From JAOZPE01 sp964601275 (lineage in GTDB: Bacteria; Krumholzibacteriota; Krumholzibacteriia; JAJRXK01), in the NCBI GenBank assembly GCA_964601275.1, contig CAZRMV010000002.1:415755-479754 (forward strand): 64,000 nucleotides of DNA. Direction: 5' to 3'. The translations under genes were made by a program, and so were the position numbers. Positions within the stretch are counted from its first letter, which is position 1; each line of letters begins with the position of its first letter. Below the pieces are notes generated by a model. It did no database searches and was not told the DNA's origin. It saw nothing but the letters and a program-made list of their open reading frames with translations. Below, in pieces: positions 34,940-42,768 of this stretch.

Positions 34940-36439
34940 ATGGGTACCCCAGAATCGCATACCGCTTCGGATTCACGGTCCGCTCCATTGCTCGCGCGGC
35001 GTAAGAAGATCGTCATCCGGCCCGAGGCCGGCCGGGTGATCACCCGCTTCTACCTTCCGGGCTCGGAGGAACATGCCCGGAACGTGGTGCGCCGGGTGCT
35101 CTCCCTGAGCCGGGTGGAGGTTTCCCGGCTTCTCGACCGCATCCTGAGCGACTTCTCCCACCGGCACCGCCGTTTCCGGAGCACCCTGGAGCAGAACTTC
35201 TCGAGGGTCTCGAACTTCGTGCTGAACGTCGAGAGCCTCACGCAGGAGCAACGGCTCTTGATCGGGGCGTACTTCACCGCGGAATTCTCGATCGAGGCCG
35301 CGGCGTTGTTCAACCCGTCGATCGTCCCGGTGCCCTCGCAACCGGGCGACGAGGAGGGCTCGTCCCGTTTCATCATGAGCTTTCGGGCCACCGGGGAAGG
35401 GCACATCTCCTCGATCGAGTTCCGGGGCGGGATCATCGACGCGAACAACGATATCTACTTCGATCCGGTGAGCCGCTACGTCGACACCCCGGTCATCCAT
35501 CCTGACCCCAGCTACGACCGCCACCTGTTCCGGCTGAAGCTCCTGGAGATGGGGGCGGCCAACGAGGTCACCCACCATCTCCTGTTGCGGCTTCCGGAGA
35601 CCTTCACCCTGAGCGAGCTACAGGATGGCATCGAGGAGTTGAGGGACAACGAGGACTTCCCGACGGAAGCGCGCCGGGAGGCCATGGATATGGCCCTCTG
35701 GCTGGCGTACTCGAACTACGAGATGGAGTTCCGGCCGGATCATCCGCTGAGCGAGCGCGTGATCTTTCCGGTTTCCGAGTCGGAGCGCAATGGAATCGAG
35801 GACGCCCGCTTCGTGCGCTTCGTCGACGACGATGGGGAGGTCACCTACTACGCCACCATCACCGCATACAACGGCGAGACCATCCTCCCCCATCTCATCG
35901 AGACCAAGGATTTCCTGAAGTTCAAGATGATCACCCTGAACGGCCGGGAGGCCCAGGGGAAGGGGATGGCCCTGTTTCCCCGGAAGGTCCACGGGAAGTA
36001 CGCGATGCTCTCCCGGCAGGACGGTGAGAGCAACACCATCATGTTCTCGGACAACCTGCACTTCTGGCAGGAGGCGCAGCTTCTCCAGGAACCGGAGCAT
36101 CCCTTCGAGTTCCTGCAGATGGGCAACGCGGGGTCACCCATCGAGACCCCGGAGGGCTGGTTGGTGCTGACCCACGGGGTGGGCCCCATGCGCACCTACA
36201 GCCTGGGAATCGAGCTTCTCGACCTGGACGATCCCACGCGGATCATCGGCCGCATTCGCGAGCCCATCCTCACTCCGAACGAGTTCGATCGCGAGGGGTA
36301 CGTTCCGAACGTGGTGTACAGCTGCGGATCGATGATCCACCAGGAAGAACTGATCATTCCCTATGCGTCGTCCGATCATCGCTGTGGGATTGCGACGCTG
36401 TCAGTGCCGAAAGTCCTGGAGCGGCTTCGGCAAGGTTGA
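34940..36439 (+). CDS. Large GH130-like protein with extra N-terminal domain
   Basis: A 499-residue protein whose C-terminal 300 residues are a GH130 propeller: NGIEDARFVRFVDDDGEVTY holds the conserved glutamate-aspartate, GKGMALFPRKVHGKYAMLSR follows, MGNAGSPIETPEGWLVLTHG is the phosphate-site-like block and EGYVPNVVYSCGSM closes the fold. The first 200 residues (RFYLPGSEEHARNVVRRVLSL and a helical segment) are not a domain I can name, and occur in the longer GH130 subgroup. It is cytosolic. Its 3' end overlaps the convergent GT4-fusion gene by 86 bp. It may phosphorolyse the product made by the neighbouring glycosyltransferases (inference). Confidence 0.85.
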   Translation: MGTPESHTASDSRSAPLLARRKKIVIRPEAGRVITRFYLPGSEEHARNVVRRVLSLSRVEVSRLLDRILSDFSHRHRRFRSTLEQNFSRVSNFVLNVESLTQEQRLLIGAYFTAEFSIEAAALFNPSIVPVPSQPGDEEGSSRFIMSFRATGEGHISSIEFRGGIIDANNDIYFDPVSRYVDTPVIHPDPSYDRHLFRLKLLEMGAANEVTHHLLLRLPETFTLSELQDGIEELRDNEDFPTEARREAMDMALWLAYSNYEMEFRPDHPLSERVIFPVSESERNGIEDARFVRFVDDDGEVTYYATITAYNGETILPHLIETKDFLKFKMITLNGREAQGKGMALFPRKVHGKYAMLSRQDGESNTIMFSDNLHFWQEAQLLQEPEHPFEFLQMGNAGSPIETPEGWLVLTHGVGPMRTYSLGIELLDLDDPTRIIGRIREPILTPNEFDREGYVPNVVYSCGSMIHQEELIIPYASSDHRCGIATLSVPKVLERLRQG

Positions 36440-38726
36440 GCCGGCCCCGGCCTCGGAAATTGTAGACCGCAAGCAGCGCCATGAGCCAACTCAGGGTGGA
36501 CTCGGCGCCCTCGTTCTCGTTGACGCCGCGCGCCTCCAGGCCGTCCCGGCATCCTCCGGTCACCGAATCGTAGAGCGGCAGGCCCAGATCGTTGTCCCCC
36601 TGGTACCAGTTGAAGCTCCGGTAGAGGAAGTCGATCCACTCGTTCTCGTGGGTGCAGTTGTAGGCCTCGATGCAGGCGGCGACCATGGCGGCGGCCTCGA
36701 GGGGTTGCTGGGCGAAAAGGGCGCGGCCGCCGTCGCGGGTCAACCATCCGTCGTTGCCGATGGGGCTGAAGTGTCCGTGGGCTCGATCGGTCTGCACCTC
36801 CTTGAGCCACTTCAGGGAGCGCAGGCCGACCGAGACCATGCGGGGGTCGGGAAGGGTGCGTCCGGCCAGCAGCAGGGCCTGGGGAAGCCGCGCGTTGTCG
36901 TAGGTGACGATATCCTCGCACCACGGCCAGCCGTCACTGGTCCGCTCCTCGAAACGACGGGAGAGATCGACCGCCAGGGTGCGCAAGACCTTCCTCGTCG
37001 CCTCGTCGTCCTCGTGGTGCCGCAGGTAGGCGTGGATGCCGAGAATGGAGAAGGCGATCGCGCGCGGGGCGGTCAGCCGCTCCGCGGAGTGCAGGGCCCG
37101 GTGGAAGAGTTCGGAGGCGACGATGGCATCGCCCCGGTTCCGCTCGGGGGCCGAGGCGACACCCAGTCCCCAGAGGGCCCGGCCGTGGGAGTCTTCCGAG
37201 CCGTATTCCTCGAGCCAGCGCCGATCGTAGGACATGAAGTTGCGGAACCGCCCGCTGTTCGGATCGAAGGCGTGGGAGAGGAACCCCAGGTAGATGGCGT
37301 TGAGACGGCCCAGGCCGGTGTCGTTCGGCCGGAGATCCTGGAGCATTCCGGTGACGATCAACGCCCGGGCGTTGTCGTCGACGCAATAGCCGTGGTTGCG
37401 ATCGGGGATGGTGTAGCGGGAGTGCTGGAGGATGCCGGTGTCGTCGGTCATGCGATAGAGATGGTCGAGCTTGATCTCGGGCAGGCGTGGCTGCCGGCGT
37501 CCCACCGTTTCCAGGCGGTGCCGCGGAATCTCCCGGCGGAGGGGACGTTCGATCGCGTCGATGAAGGTGTCGAGATACAGTCCGCCCACTTCCGGCCAGA
37601 TCATGCGACGCCCGTACTGGTAGGCTCGTTGCGCCATCTGGTCGCGCTGCTCGGGGTGATCGAGAAGGTCGAGGATGGTCCGGGTCAGGGCCTTCTGGTC
37701 GCGGAAGGGAATGAGCCGTCCCCGGTTCTCGGCGAGGAGTTCCTCGGCGTACCAGTAGTGGGTGGAGACCACCGCCTTTCCGGAACCGAGAGCGTAGGCG
37801 AGGGTGCCGGAGACGATCTGCGCCTCGTTGAGGTAGGGGGTGACATAGATGTCGGCGGCGCCGATGAACTCGACCAGGTCCTCCTCGCTGACGAAGCGGT
37901 CGTGGAAGAGCACATGATCGGCCACGCCCAGGGTCTTGGCCCGCAGTTGCAGACCGAGCCGGTAGCTCTCCCCTTCCTTGGCCTTCAGGTGGGGGTGGGT
38001 GGCTCCGACGATCATGTAGATCACGTTTGGATGCTTCTCGACGATCTCCGGGAGGGCGTCGATGATACTCTCCAGGCCCTTCCCCGGGGAAATGAGCCCG
38101 AAACTGAGGATGACACACTTTCCCTTGACCCCGAATCGCTCCTTGTAGTGGGCCGAGGGCACGAAAGGCGAGTCGGGAATGCCGTGGGGGATGAGGACGA
38201 TCTTCTCGTCGGGCACGTGGTAGATGTGGCGCAGGAATTCCACCGAGCGCTCGCTCATGACCACCAGCCGGTCGGAGAGGTCGGCGAGCTGCACCAGGAT
38301 GCGGCGCTGCTGGTTGTTGGGATCGCGGAGGATGGTGTGGAGGGTGGTCACCACCGGCATGTTGAGGGTCCGCAGGAGCTCGATGATGAAGCTGCCGTGG
38401 TTTCCTCCGAAGATCCCGTACTCGTGCTGGAGGCAGACCACGTCGACCCGGTTGAGATTGAGCAGATCGGCGGCCAGGCTGTATTCGCTGAGGGTGTTCT
38501 GGTCGATCTCGAAGCGAACCGCCGGAGGATAGCCGTAGCCCTCGGGGCGATCGTTCATCGCGATGGCCCAGCAATCCCGATCGGGGACGTTCCCCTGGAT
38601 GGCTTGGAGAAGGTGGGTGGTGAAGGTCGCGATGCCGCAACGACGGGGGAGGTGGTTTCCGATGAGGGCGATCGACTGAAGGCGGGACCAGTCCTTCCTC
38701 GATGCGCTGCCTGGGTGATGGTCCAT
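36354..38726 (-). CDS. GT4 glycosyltransferase fused to an alpha/alpha-barrel-like C-terminal domain
   Basis: The 790-residue product has two parts. Residues about 1-390 are a GT4-type GT-B enzyme: IALIGNHLPRRCGIATFT, then VILSFGLISPGKGLESIIDAL and the DIYVTPYLNEAQIVSGTLAYALGSGKAVVST acceptor/donor region (EX7E-like, with E replaced in part). Residues about 430-760 resemble an (alpha/alpha)6 barrel with YCVDDNARALIV, SEDSHGRALWGLG, WPWCEDIVTYDNARLPQAL and NENEGAESTLSW, like AGE/glycosidase-type domains. Such fusions are found beside GH130 genes. ATG 38726 follows AGGGAGTGCTC. The last 29 codons overlap the GH130-like gene on the other strand. Confidence 0.82.
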   Translation of the reverse strand: MDHHPGSASRKDWSRLQSIALIGNHLPRRCGIATFTTHLLQAIQGNVPDRDCWAIAMNDRPEGYGYPPAVRFEIDQNTLSEYSLAADLLNLNRVDVVCLQHEYGIFGGNHGSFIIELLRTLNMPVVTTLHTILRDPNNQQRRILVQLADLSDRLVVMSERSVEFLRHIYHVPDEKIVLIPHGIPDSPFVPSAHYKERFGVKGKCVILSFGLISPGKGLESIIDALPEIVEKHPNVIYMIVGATHPHLKAKEGESYRLGLQLRAKTLGVADHVLFHDRFVSEEDLVEFIGAADIYVTPYLNEAQIVSGTLAYALGSGKAVVSTHYWYAEELLAENRGRLIPFRDQKALTRTILDLLDHPEQRDQMAQRAYQYGRRMIWPEVGGLYLDTFIDAIERPLRREIPRHRLETVGRRQPRLPEIKLDHLYRMTDDTGILQHSRYTIPDRNHGYCVDDNARALIVTGMLQDLRPNDTGLGRLNAIYLGFLSHAFDPNSGRFRNFMSYDRRWLEEYGSEDSHGRALWGLGVASAPERNRGDAIVASELFHRALHSAERLTAPRAIAFSILGIHAYLRHHEDDEATRKVLRTLAVDLSRRFEERTSDGWPWCEDIVTYDNARLPQALLLAGRTLPDPRMVSVGLRSLKWLKEVQTDRAHGHFSPIGNDGWLTRDGGRALFAQQPLEAAAMVAACIEAYNCTHENEWIDFLYRSFNWYQGDNDLGLPLYDSVTGGCRDGLEARGVNENEGAESTLSWLMALLAVYNFRGRGRLNLAEAAPGLSALTASQSHSDDRTTHRE

Positions 38727-38821
38727 GAGCACTCCCTTCCTGGCTTTCGCCAGCCGGCAACCCAGTGGGTCCATCCAAGGATGACGACAGTGTAGCACCG
38801 ATGACCGTCGGCGACGAGGTT

Positions 38822-39166
38822 TCACTCGGCGCGCGAATAAAGCTTCCTCAGTTCCTCCTTGGCCTTCTCGAGGATGCGACGCCGTTCCTCGGGAAGATTG
38901 CGTCCCGCGCGGTTGATGTAGAACACCAGCATGGACATGGCCGAGCGGAACGGGGGCGCCTTGCGGCGGGTGCTCTTTTCAGCCGAGCGCTTCAGGGAAC
39001 GGGCGATCCGGCGGGGGTCATCCCAGGTGAACACCCCTTCCTCGAGGTCGAGGGCCTGACTCTGTCGGGTGACCCGGGCGGACCAGTTCTTGTCCCTCGC
39101 CGCCCGGCGCCTGGGGCGCGACGAGCTGCTTCGTGCCTTCCGGGGGACCTCTCGGGTGGCTGTCAT
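38822..39166 (-). CDS. DUF3175 family protein
   Basis: A 114-residue basic protein matching DUF3175. The conserved block runs NWSARVTRQSQALDLEEGVF, then DDPRRIARSLKRSAE, PFRSAMSMLVFYINRAG and RILEKAKEELRKLY. The first 25 residues are Arg/Ser-rich and probably unstructured, as in many DUF3175 proteins. Function is unknown; its charge and size would suit nucleic-acid binding, but that is inference. ATG 39166 has GGAGGTC 5 nt upstream. It is 95 bp upstream of the GT4-fusion gene on the same strand and may share transcription with it. Confidence 0.88.
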   Translation of the reverse strand: MTATREVPRKARSSSSRPRRRAARDKNWSARVTRQSQALDLEEGVFTWDDPRRIARSLKRSAEKSTRRKAPPFRSAMSMLVFYINRAGRNLPEERRRILEKAKEELRKLYSRAE

Positions 39167-39362
39167 GGCATGACCTCCGATGATTCGGTTCCGAGCCGTT
39201 CTCCTCGTTTCGCCAGGGGTGGGAACCCCCCGGCCTGCGTCGGTTCAGGATACACCCGAAGGGGCCGGGCGGTTTCATCCCGGCCCATCTGACGATGGCG
39301 ATTCCCTCCGATGTTCCTAGAATGGGAAGCAGTCCCCAGGGTTCATCCAAAGGAGTTGCGGT

Positions 39363-40340
39363 ATGAAGTCGGCGATCAAGGTGCTCGGAATCTCTCTCCT
39401 GTTGCTGACGGTTTCCTCGAGCGGAAAGGTGGCGGTTTCGAAGGCGGCCGCATCCGCCGGAACCCCGGCTCCGGCGTCCGGGGATCCGGGGCGGTCGATC
39501 GTGGTGGAAGACGTCGGGTTCTCCACCCCGGAGTCGGTCGAGTATTACGCCGCCGAGGACGTGTACTTGGTGACCAACATCAACGGCGACCCGACCGCGG
39601 CCGACGGCAACGGGTTCATCTCGAAGCTCGGGCCCGATGGAAAGGTCATCGCGCTCCGGTGGATCGACGGCGCGAAGGAGGGGGTGACCCTCAACGCGCC
39701 CAAGGGGGCGACGGTGGTGGGCTCGCGGCTGCTGATCGCCGATCTGGACCAGATCCAGGTCTTCGAGCTTCCCAGCGGAGGCCAGGAAGCGTCGATCACC
39801 ATCGAGGGAAGCACCTTCCTGAACGGGATGACCCCCGGCCCCGATGGGTCGATCTTCGTGACCGACAGCGGGTTCAAGGCCGGTTTCAAGGCATCGGGCA
39901 CCGACGCGATCTACCAGGTGTGGCCGGACGGCCGCCACAAGACCATCCTGAAGGACAAGAAGATGGGGCACCCCAATGGCATCTGGGATGACGGGGGAAG
40001 CCTCGTGGTCAACACCCTGGGTACCGGCAAGCTCTTCCGGGTCACCCTGGACGGCAAGAGAACCGAGATGCCCGCACCCCCGAAGGGGACCCTCGACGGC
40101 CTGGTCAAGCTCGCGGACGGACGTTTCCTGGTGACCAGTTGGGAAGGGTCGGCGGTCTACGCACTGCATCCGGATGGGAGCTATCACGTTCTCGCCGAAT
40201 CCCTCAAGTCTCCCGCGGACATCGGCTTCGATCCCCGGCGGAACCGCGTATTGGTTCCCCTCTTCCAGGAAGACAAGGTGGTGATCGTGCCGGTCGGGGA
40301 GTCGGGGGAGGATGGTGGCGGCTGGCGCCCCGGGCGGTGA
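39363..40340 (+). CDS. Exported SMP-30/NHL-type beta-propeller
   Basis: The 325-residue product begins with a signal peptide (IKVLGISLLLLTVSSSG). The mature protein is a six-bladed propeller of the SMP-30/gluconolactonase/NHL type: STPESVEYYAAEDVYLVTNI, NGMTPGPDGSIFVTDSG, GHPNGIWDDGGSLVVNTLG, GLVKLADGRFLVTSW and PADIGFDPRRNRVLVPLF. The metal ligands of SMP-30 cannot all be aligned by eye, so enzymatic activity is uncertain. ATG 39363 has AAGGAG at 39349. It converges on the redox operon, 61 bp away. The 196-bp gap before it shows nothing firm. Confidence 0.82.
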   Translation: MKSAIKVLGISLLLLTVSSSGKVAVSKAAASAGTPAPASGDPGRSIVVEDVGFSTPESVEYYAAEDVYLVTNINGDPTAADGNGFISKLGPDGKVIALRWIDGAKEGVTLNAPKGATVVGSRLLIADLDQIQVFELPSGGQEASITIEGSTFLNGMTPGPDGSIFVTDSGFKAGFKASGTDAIYQVWPDGRHKTILKDKKMGHPNGIWDDGGSLVVNTLGTGKLFRVTLDGKRTEMPAPPKGTLDGLVKLADGRFLVTSWEGSAVYALHPDGSYHVLAESLKSPADIGFDPRRNRVLVPLFQEDKVVIVPVGESGEDGGGWRPGR

Positions 40341-40401
40341 ACGTGCCGGCTCCCGAACCTGAACCGGTGGGCTTCCGGAAGGACGAGGGGCTCCAGAACG
40401 C

Positions 40402-40647
40402 CTACGACTCCGCCTGGTCCTTGGGGGCACCGCGCCGCAGCCCGATGAACACGTAGGTCAGGGTGGCGGCGACGGTCAGGTACACCGGGGTCATGATCAG
40501 GCTGATGGCGAGGGTCCAGTTCAACGCGTCGTGCCAGCGCGCGGCGATGTAGATGAGCCAGGGCACGAAGATCATGATGGCGGCGGCAAACCCCCACATC
40601 ATGGCGATCGAGCAGTATTGAAGTGCATTGATGAACGAACGGTACAT
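40402..40647 (-). CDS. Small two-helix membrane protein of the NrfD-type redox operon
   Basis: An 81-residue protein with two predicted membrane helices (SIAMMWGFAAAIMIFVPWLIYIA region and LAISLIMTPVYLTVAATLTYVF region) and a short charged C-terminus. It has no recognised family signature. Its start codon touches the stop of the NrfD gene (TGATG), so it is co-translated and probably a small subunit of the complex, comparable to the small membrane subunits of ACIII-type complexes. It is the last gene of the operon. Confidence 0.75.
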   Translation of the reverse strand: MYRSFINALQYCSIAMMWGFAAAIMIFVPWLIYIAARWHDALNWTLAISLIMTPVYLTVAATLTYVFIGLRRGAPKDQAES

Positions 40648-42026
40648 CAGTTCGCCTCCAGCGTCGGGGGTGGCGAGGAGGAACCCTGCAGTCTCGGGGT
40701 GTCCGGTTGATAGCTGATGACCCGGTCGGTCGTCTGCCGCACCGCGACCTCACGGCCTTCCTCGATCTCCCAGATGGAGATGAGAGGGAAGAATTTGGCG
40801 AAGACCATGAACCCGAGGCAGAAGGCGGCAAGGGCTCCGGCGAAGATGCTGATCTCGGCCAGGGAAGGCCAGTAGGGATGGCTGTGGAAGTCCACGTAGG
40901 GAACCGACAGTGAGGGGACGACGATGATCAGGCGTTCCAGCCACATCCCGATCACGATTCCGATGGAGACGACCAGGATCCATGGAATGGTGCGGGTTCG
41001 CTTGCGCGAAAGGATGGCGATGGGAAGGACGAAATTGAGGAAGACCATCGACCAGAATGGAATGGCATAGGGGCCGGTGAGCTTGAACATCATCACATCC
41101 ATCTCGGCCGGTTCCTGGCCGAAGAACCCGGTCAGGTATTCGGAGAATGTGAGGTAGAACCAGATCGCGGACATCACCAGCAGGAGTTTGGAGAGGTTGG
41201 CGAAGTGGACCTGCTTCAAGTAGGCCTCGAGATGGTAGACGGAACGGAACACGATCATGACCACCATCAGCGCGGCGATGCCGGAGAAGATGGCGCCGGC
41301 CACGAAATAGGGGCCGAAGATGGTGCTGTGCCACCCGGCCTCGAGGGTCATGGCGAAGATGTAGCTGATGACGGTGTGTACCGAGACGGCGACGGGGATG
41401 ACCAGGATCATCAACAGATTCATGGCCCGCTCGAGGACGTGGTGTTGTGCCGGTGTGCCCTGCCATTTCCAGCTCAGGAATTCGTAGAGCCAGTGCGGGC
41501 TGGTGCCGCGGTCGCGCAGCTTGGCGATGTCGGGGATCAGCGGCAGGTAGAGGTAGATGCTGCTGGCGGCCAGGTAGGCCGTGATGCTCATGACGTCCCA
41601 GAGCAAGGGACTTTGCAACCGGCCCCACTTGAAGACGTTGAGAATGCGGTCGGGGCGGCCGAGGTCGATGATGGGGTGGAGACCGCCGATCAGCAACACG
41701 ATCGCGGTGATCACCTCGGCCATCCGGGTGATGGGGCGGCGCCATTCGGCCTGGTTGAGGCGCAGGATGGCCGAAATGAGGGTTCCCGCGTGGCTGATGC
41801 CGATGAAGAAGACGAAGTTGATGATGTAGAAACCCCAGGTGACCGGCTGATTCATCCCGGTGACGCCCAGGCCGAGGCGGAATTGCCGGATGTACTGGTA
41901 GATGCCGAACAGGAAGATGGCGAGAAAGAAGGCGAACGAGGCGTAGAAGCGCGGGCCGGTGTGTTCGATGGGCCGGAAGAGGGCCTCGTCGATGTCTTCC
42001 TTGATGGGGTGAGTGTACTCAGACAC
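40647..42026 (-). CDS. NrfD/PsrC-family quinone-interacting membrane subunit (QrcD-like)
   Basis: The 459-residue product has about ten membrane helices and matches the long NrfD family found in Qrc, Hmc and alternative complex III. N-terminal TGPRFYASFAFFLAIF, then WGFYIINFVFFIGISHAGTLISAILRL, RPITRMAEVIT, GGLHPIIDLGRPDR and TFSEYLTGFFGQEPAE are characteristic. These subunits hold the quinone site and contain no cofactor. The start is GTG 42026 (GGGAGC upstream), overlapping the ferredoxin gene by 8 bp. A longer reading to 42224 would only shadow that gene. Confidence 0.92.
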   Translation of the reverse strand: MSEYTHPIKEDIDEALFRPIEHTGPRFYASFAFFLAIFLFGIYQYIRQFRLGLGVTGMNQPVTWGFYIINFVFFIGISHAGTLISAILRLNQAEWRRPITRMAEVITAIVLLIGGLHPIIDLGRPDRILNVFKWGRLQSPLLWDVMSITAYLAASSIYLYLPLIPDIAKLRDRGTSPHWLYEFLSWKWQGTPAQHHVLERAMNLLMILVIPVAVSVHTVISYIFAMTLEAGWHSTIFGPYFVAGAIFSGIAALMVVMIVFRSVYHLEAYLKQVHFANLSKLLLVMSAIWFYLTFSEYLTGFFGQEPAEMDVMMFKLTGPYAIPFWSMVFLNFVLPIAILSRKRTRTIPWILVVSIGIVIGMWLERLIIVVPSLSVPYVDFHSHPYWPSLAEISIFAGALAAFCLGFMVFAKFFPLISIWEIEEGREVAVRQTTDRVISYQPDTPRLQGSSSPPPTLEAN

Positions 42027-42744
42027 GGCGCTCCCTTTCGTCGAGGTAGTAGATGGCCGGTCCGGTGCCGAGCTCCTCGAGAATCCTTCGCGCGCGCGGG
42101 CTACGTGACATCGTGGAAACAGTGCTGTTCTCGTCGAGGAGATCCCCGAAATGGATGGCTTTGGCGGGGCAAGCCTCGACGCAGGCGGGTTGGTAATCGC
42201 TCTCGAGGACGTCCCGTCCGGCAATGGCCGCGTCGTCGCGCGCCTTCTGCAGGCGATGATGACAGAAGGTGCACTTCTCCACGACCCCGTGGTAGCGGAG
42301 CGAGACGTCGGGGTTGGTGTGCGCTCGCAGCTCGGGTTCCCACTGTGGCTCGTACCAGTTGAAGACCTTGACCGTGTAGGGGCAGGCGGCCATGCAATAC
42401 CGGCAACCGATGCACCGCGGGTAGATCTGGCCGACGATCCCGTCGGTTCCCTTGTAGGTGGCGTGGACTGGGCAGACCCAGGTGCAGGGGGCGTTTTCGC
42501 AGTGGTAGCACATGGCCGGATAGGCGGTCACCTTGACCCGGTCGCCCTCGGCCTCTTCCCGCCGGGCGACCCGGATCCAGTGCATGACGCGGCCTCGCTG
42601 GGCCTCTTCAGGTGACACCTCCGGGACATTGTTCTCGGACTTGCAGGCGGCGACGCAGGCAGTGCATCCGGTACAGCGATCGAGGTCGATGACCATTCCC
42701 CAACGGCGCTGCCGAAAACCCGAGGAAGCGTTCTTTTCTGCCAT
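42019..42744 (-). CDS. Ferredoxin-type subunit with four [4Fe-4S] clusters (QrcC-like)
   Basis: The 241-residue protein carries sixteen cysteines in the DmsB/NrfC/QrcC pattern. The groups are CTGCTACVAAC, CYHCENAPCTWVC, CIGCRYCMAAC and CTFC with CVEAC. It has no signal peptide and would be carried out by the Tat-exported partner encoded upstream. It wires electrons between the molybdopterin-family protein or cytochrome and the NrfD subunit. ATG 42744 follows CCAGGAGGACGAG. The gene sits 24 bp after the large subunit and overlaps the NrfD gene. Confidence 0.94.
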   Translation of the reverse strand: MAEKNASSGFRQRRWGMVIDLDRCTGCTACVAACKSENNVPEVSPEEAQRGRVMHWIRVARREEAEGDRVKVTAYPAMCYHCENAPCTWVCPVHATYKGTDGIVGQIYPRCIGCRYCMAACPYTVKVFNWYEPQWEPELRAHTNPDVSLRYHGVVEKCTFCHHRLQKARDDAAIAGRDVLESDYQPACVEACPAKAIHFGDLLDENSTVSTMSRSPRARRILEELGTGPAIYYLDERERRV

Positions 42745-42768
42745 CTCGTCCTCCTGGTCCCTTACGCG

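Noticed and set aside
36363..38795. 810-codon plus-strand frame opposite the GT4-fusion gene
   Set aside because: Only the minus strand shows GT4 motifs. The plus reading is Glu/Val/Gly shadow sequence.
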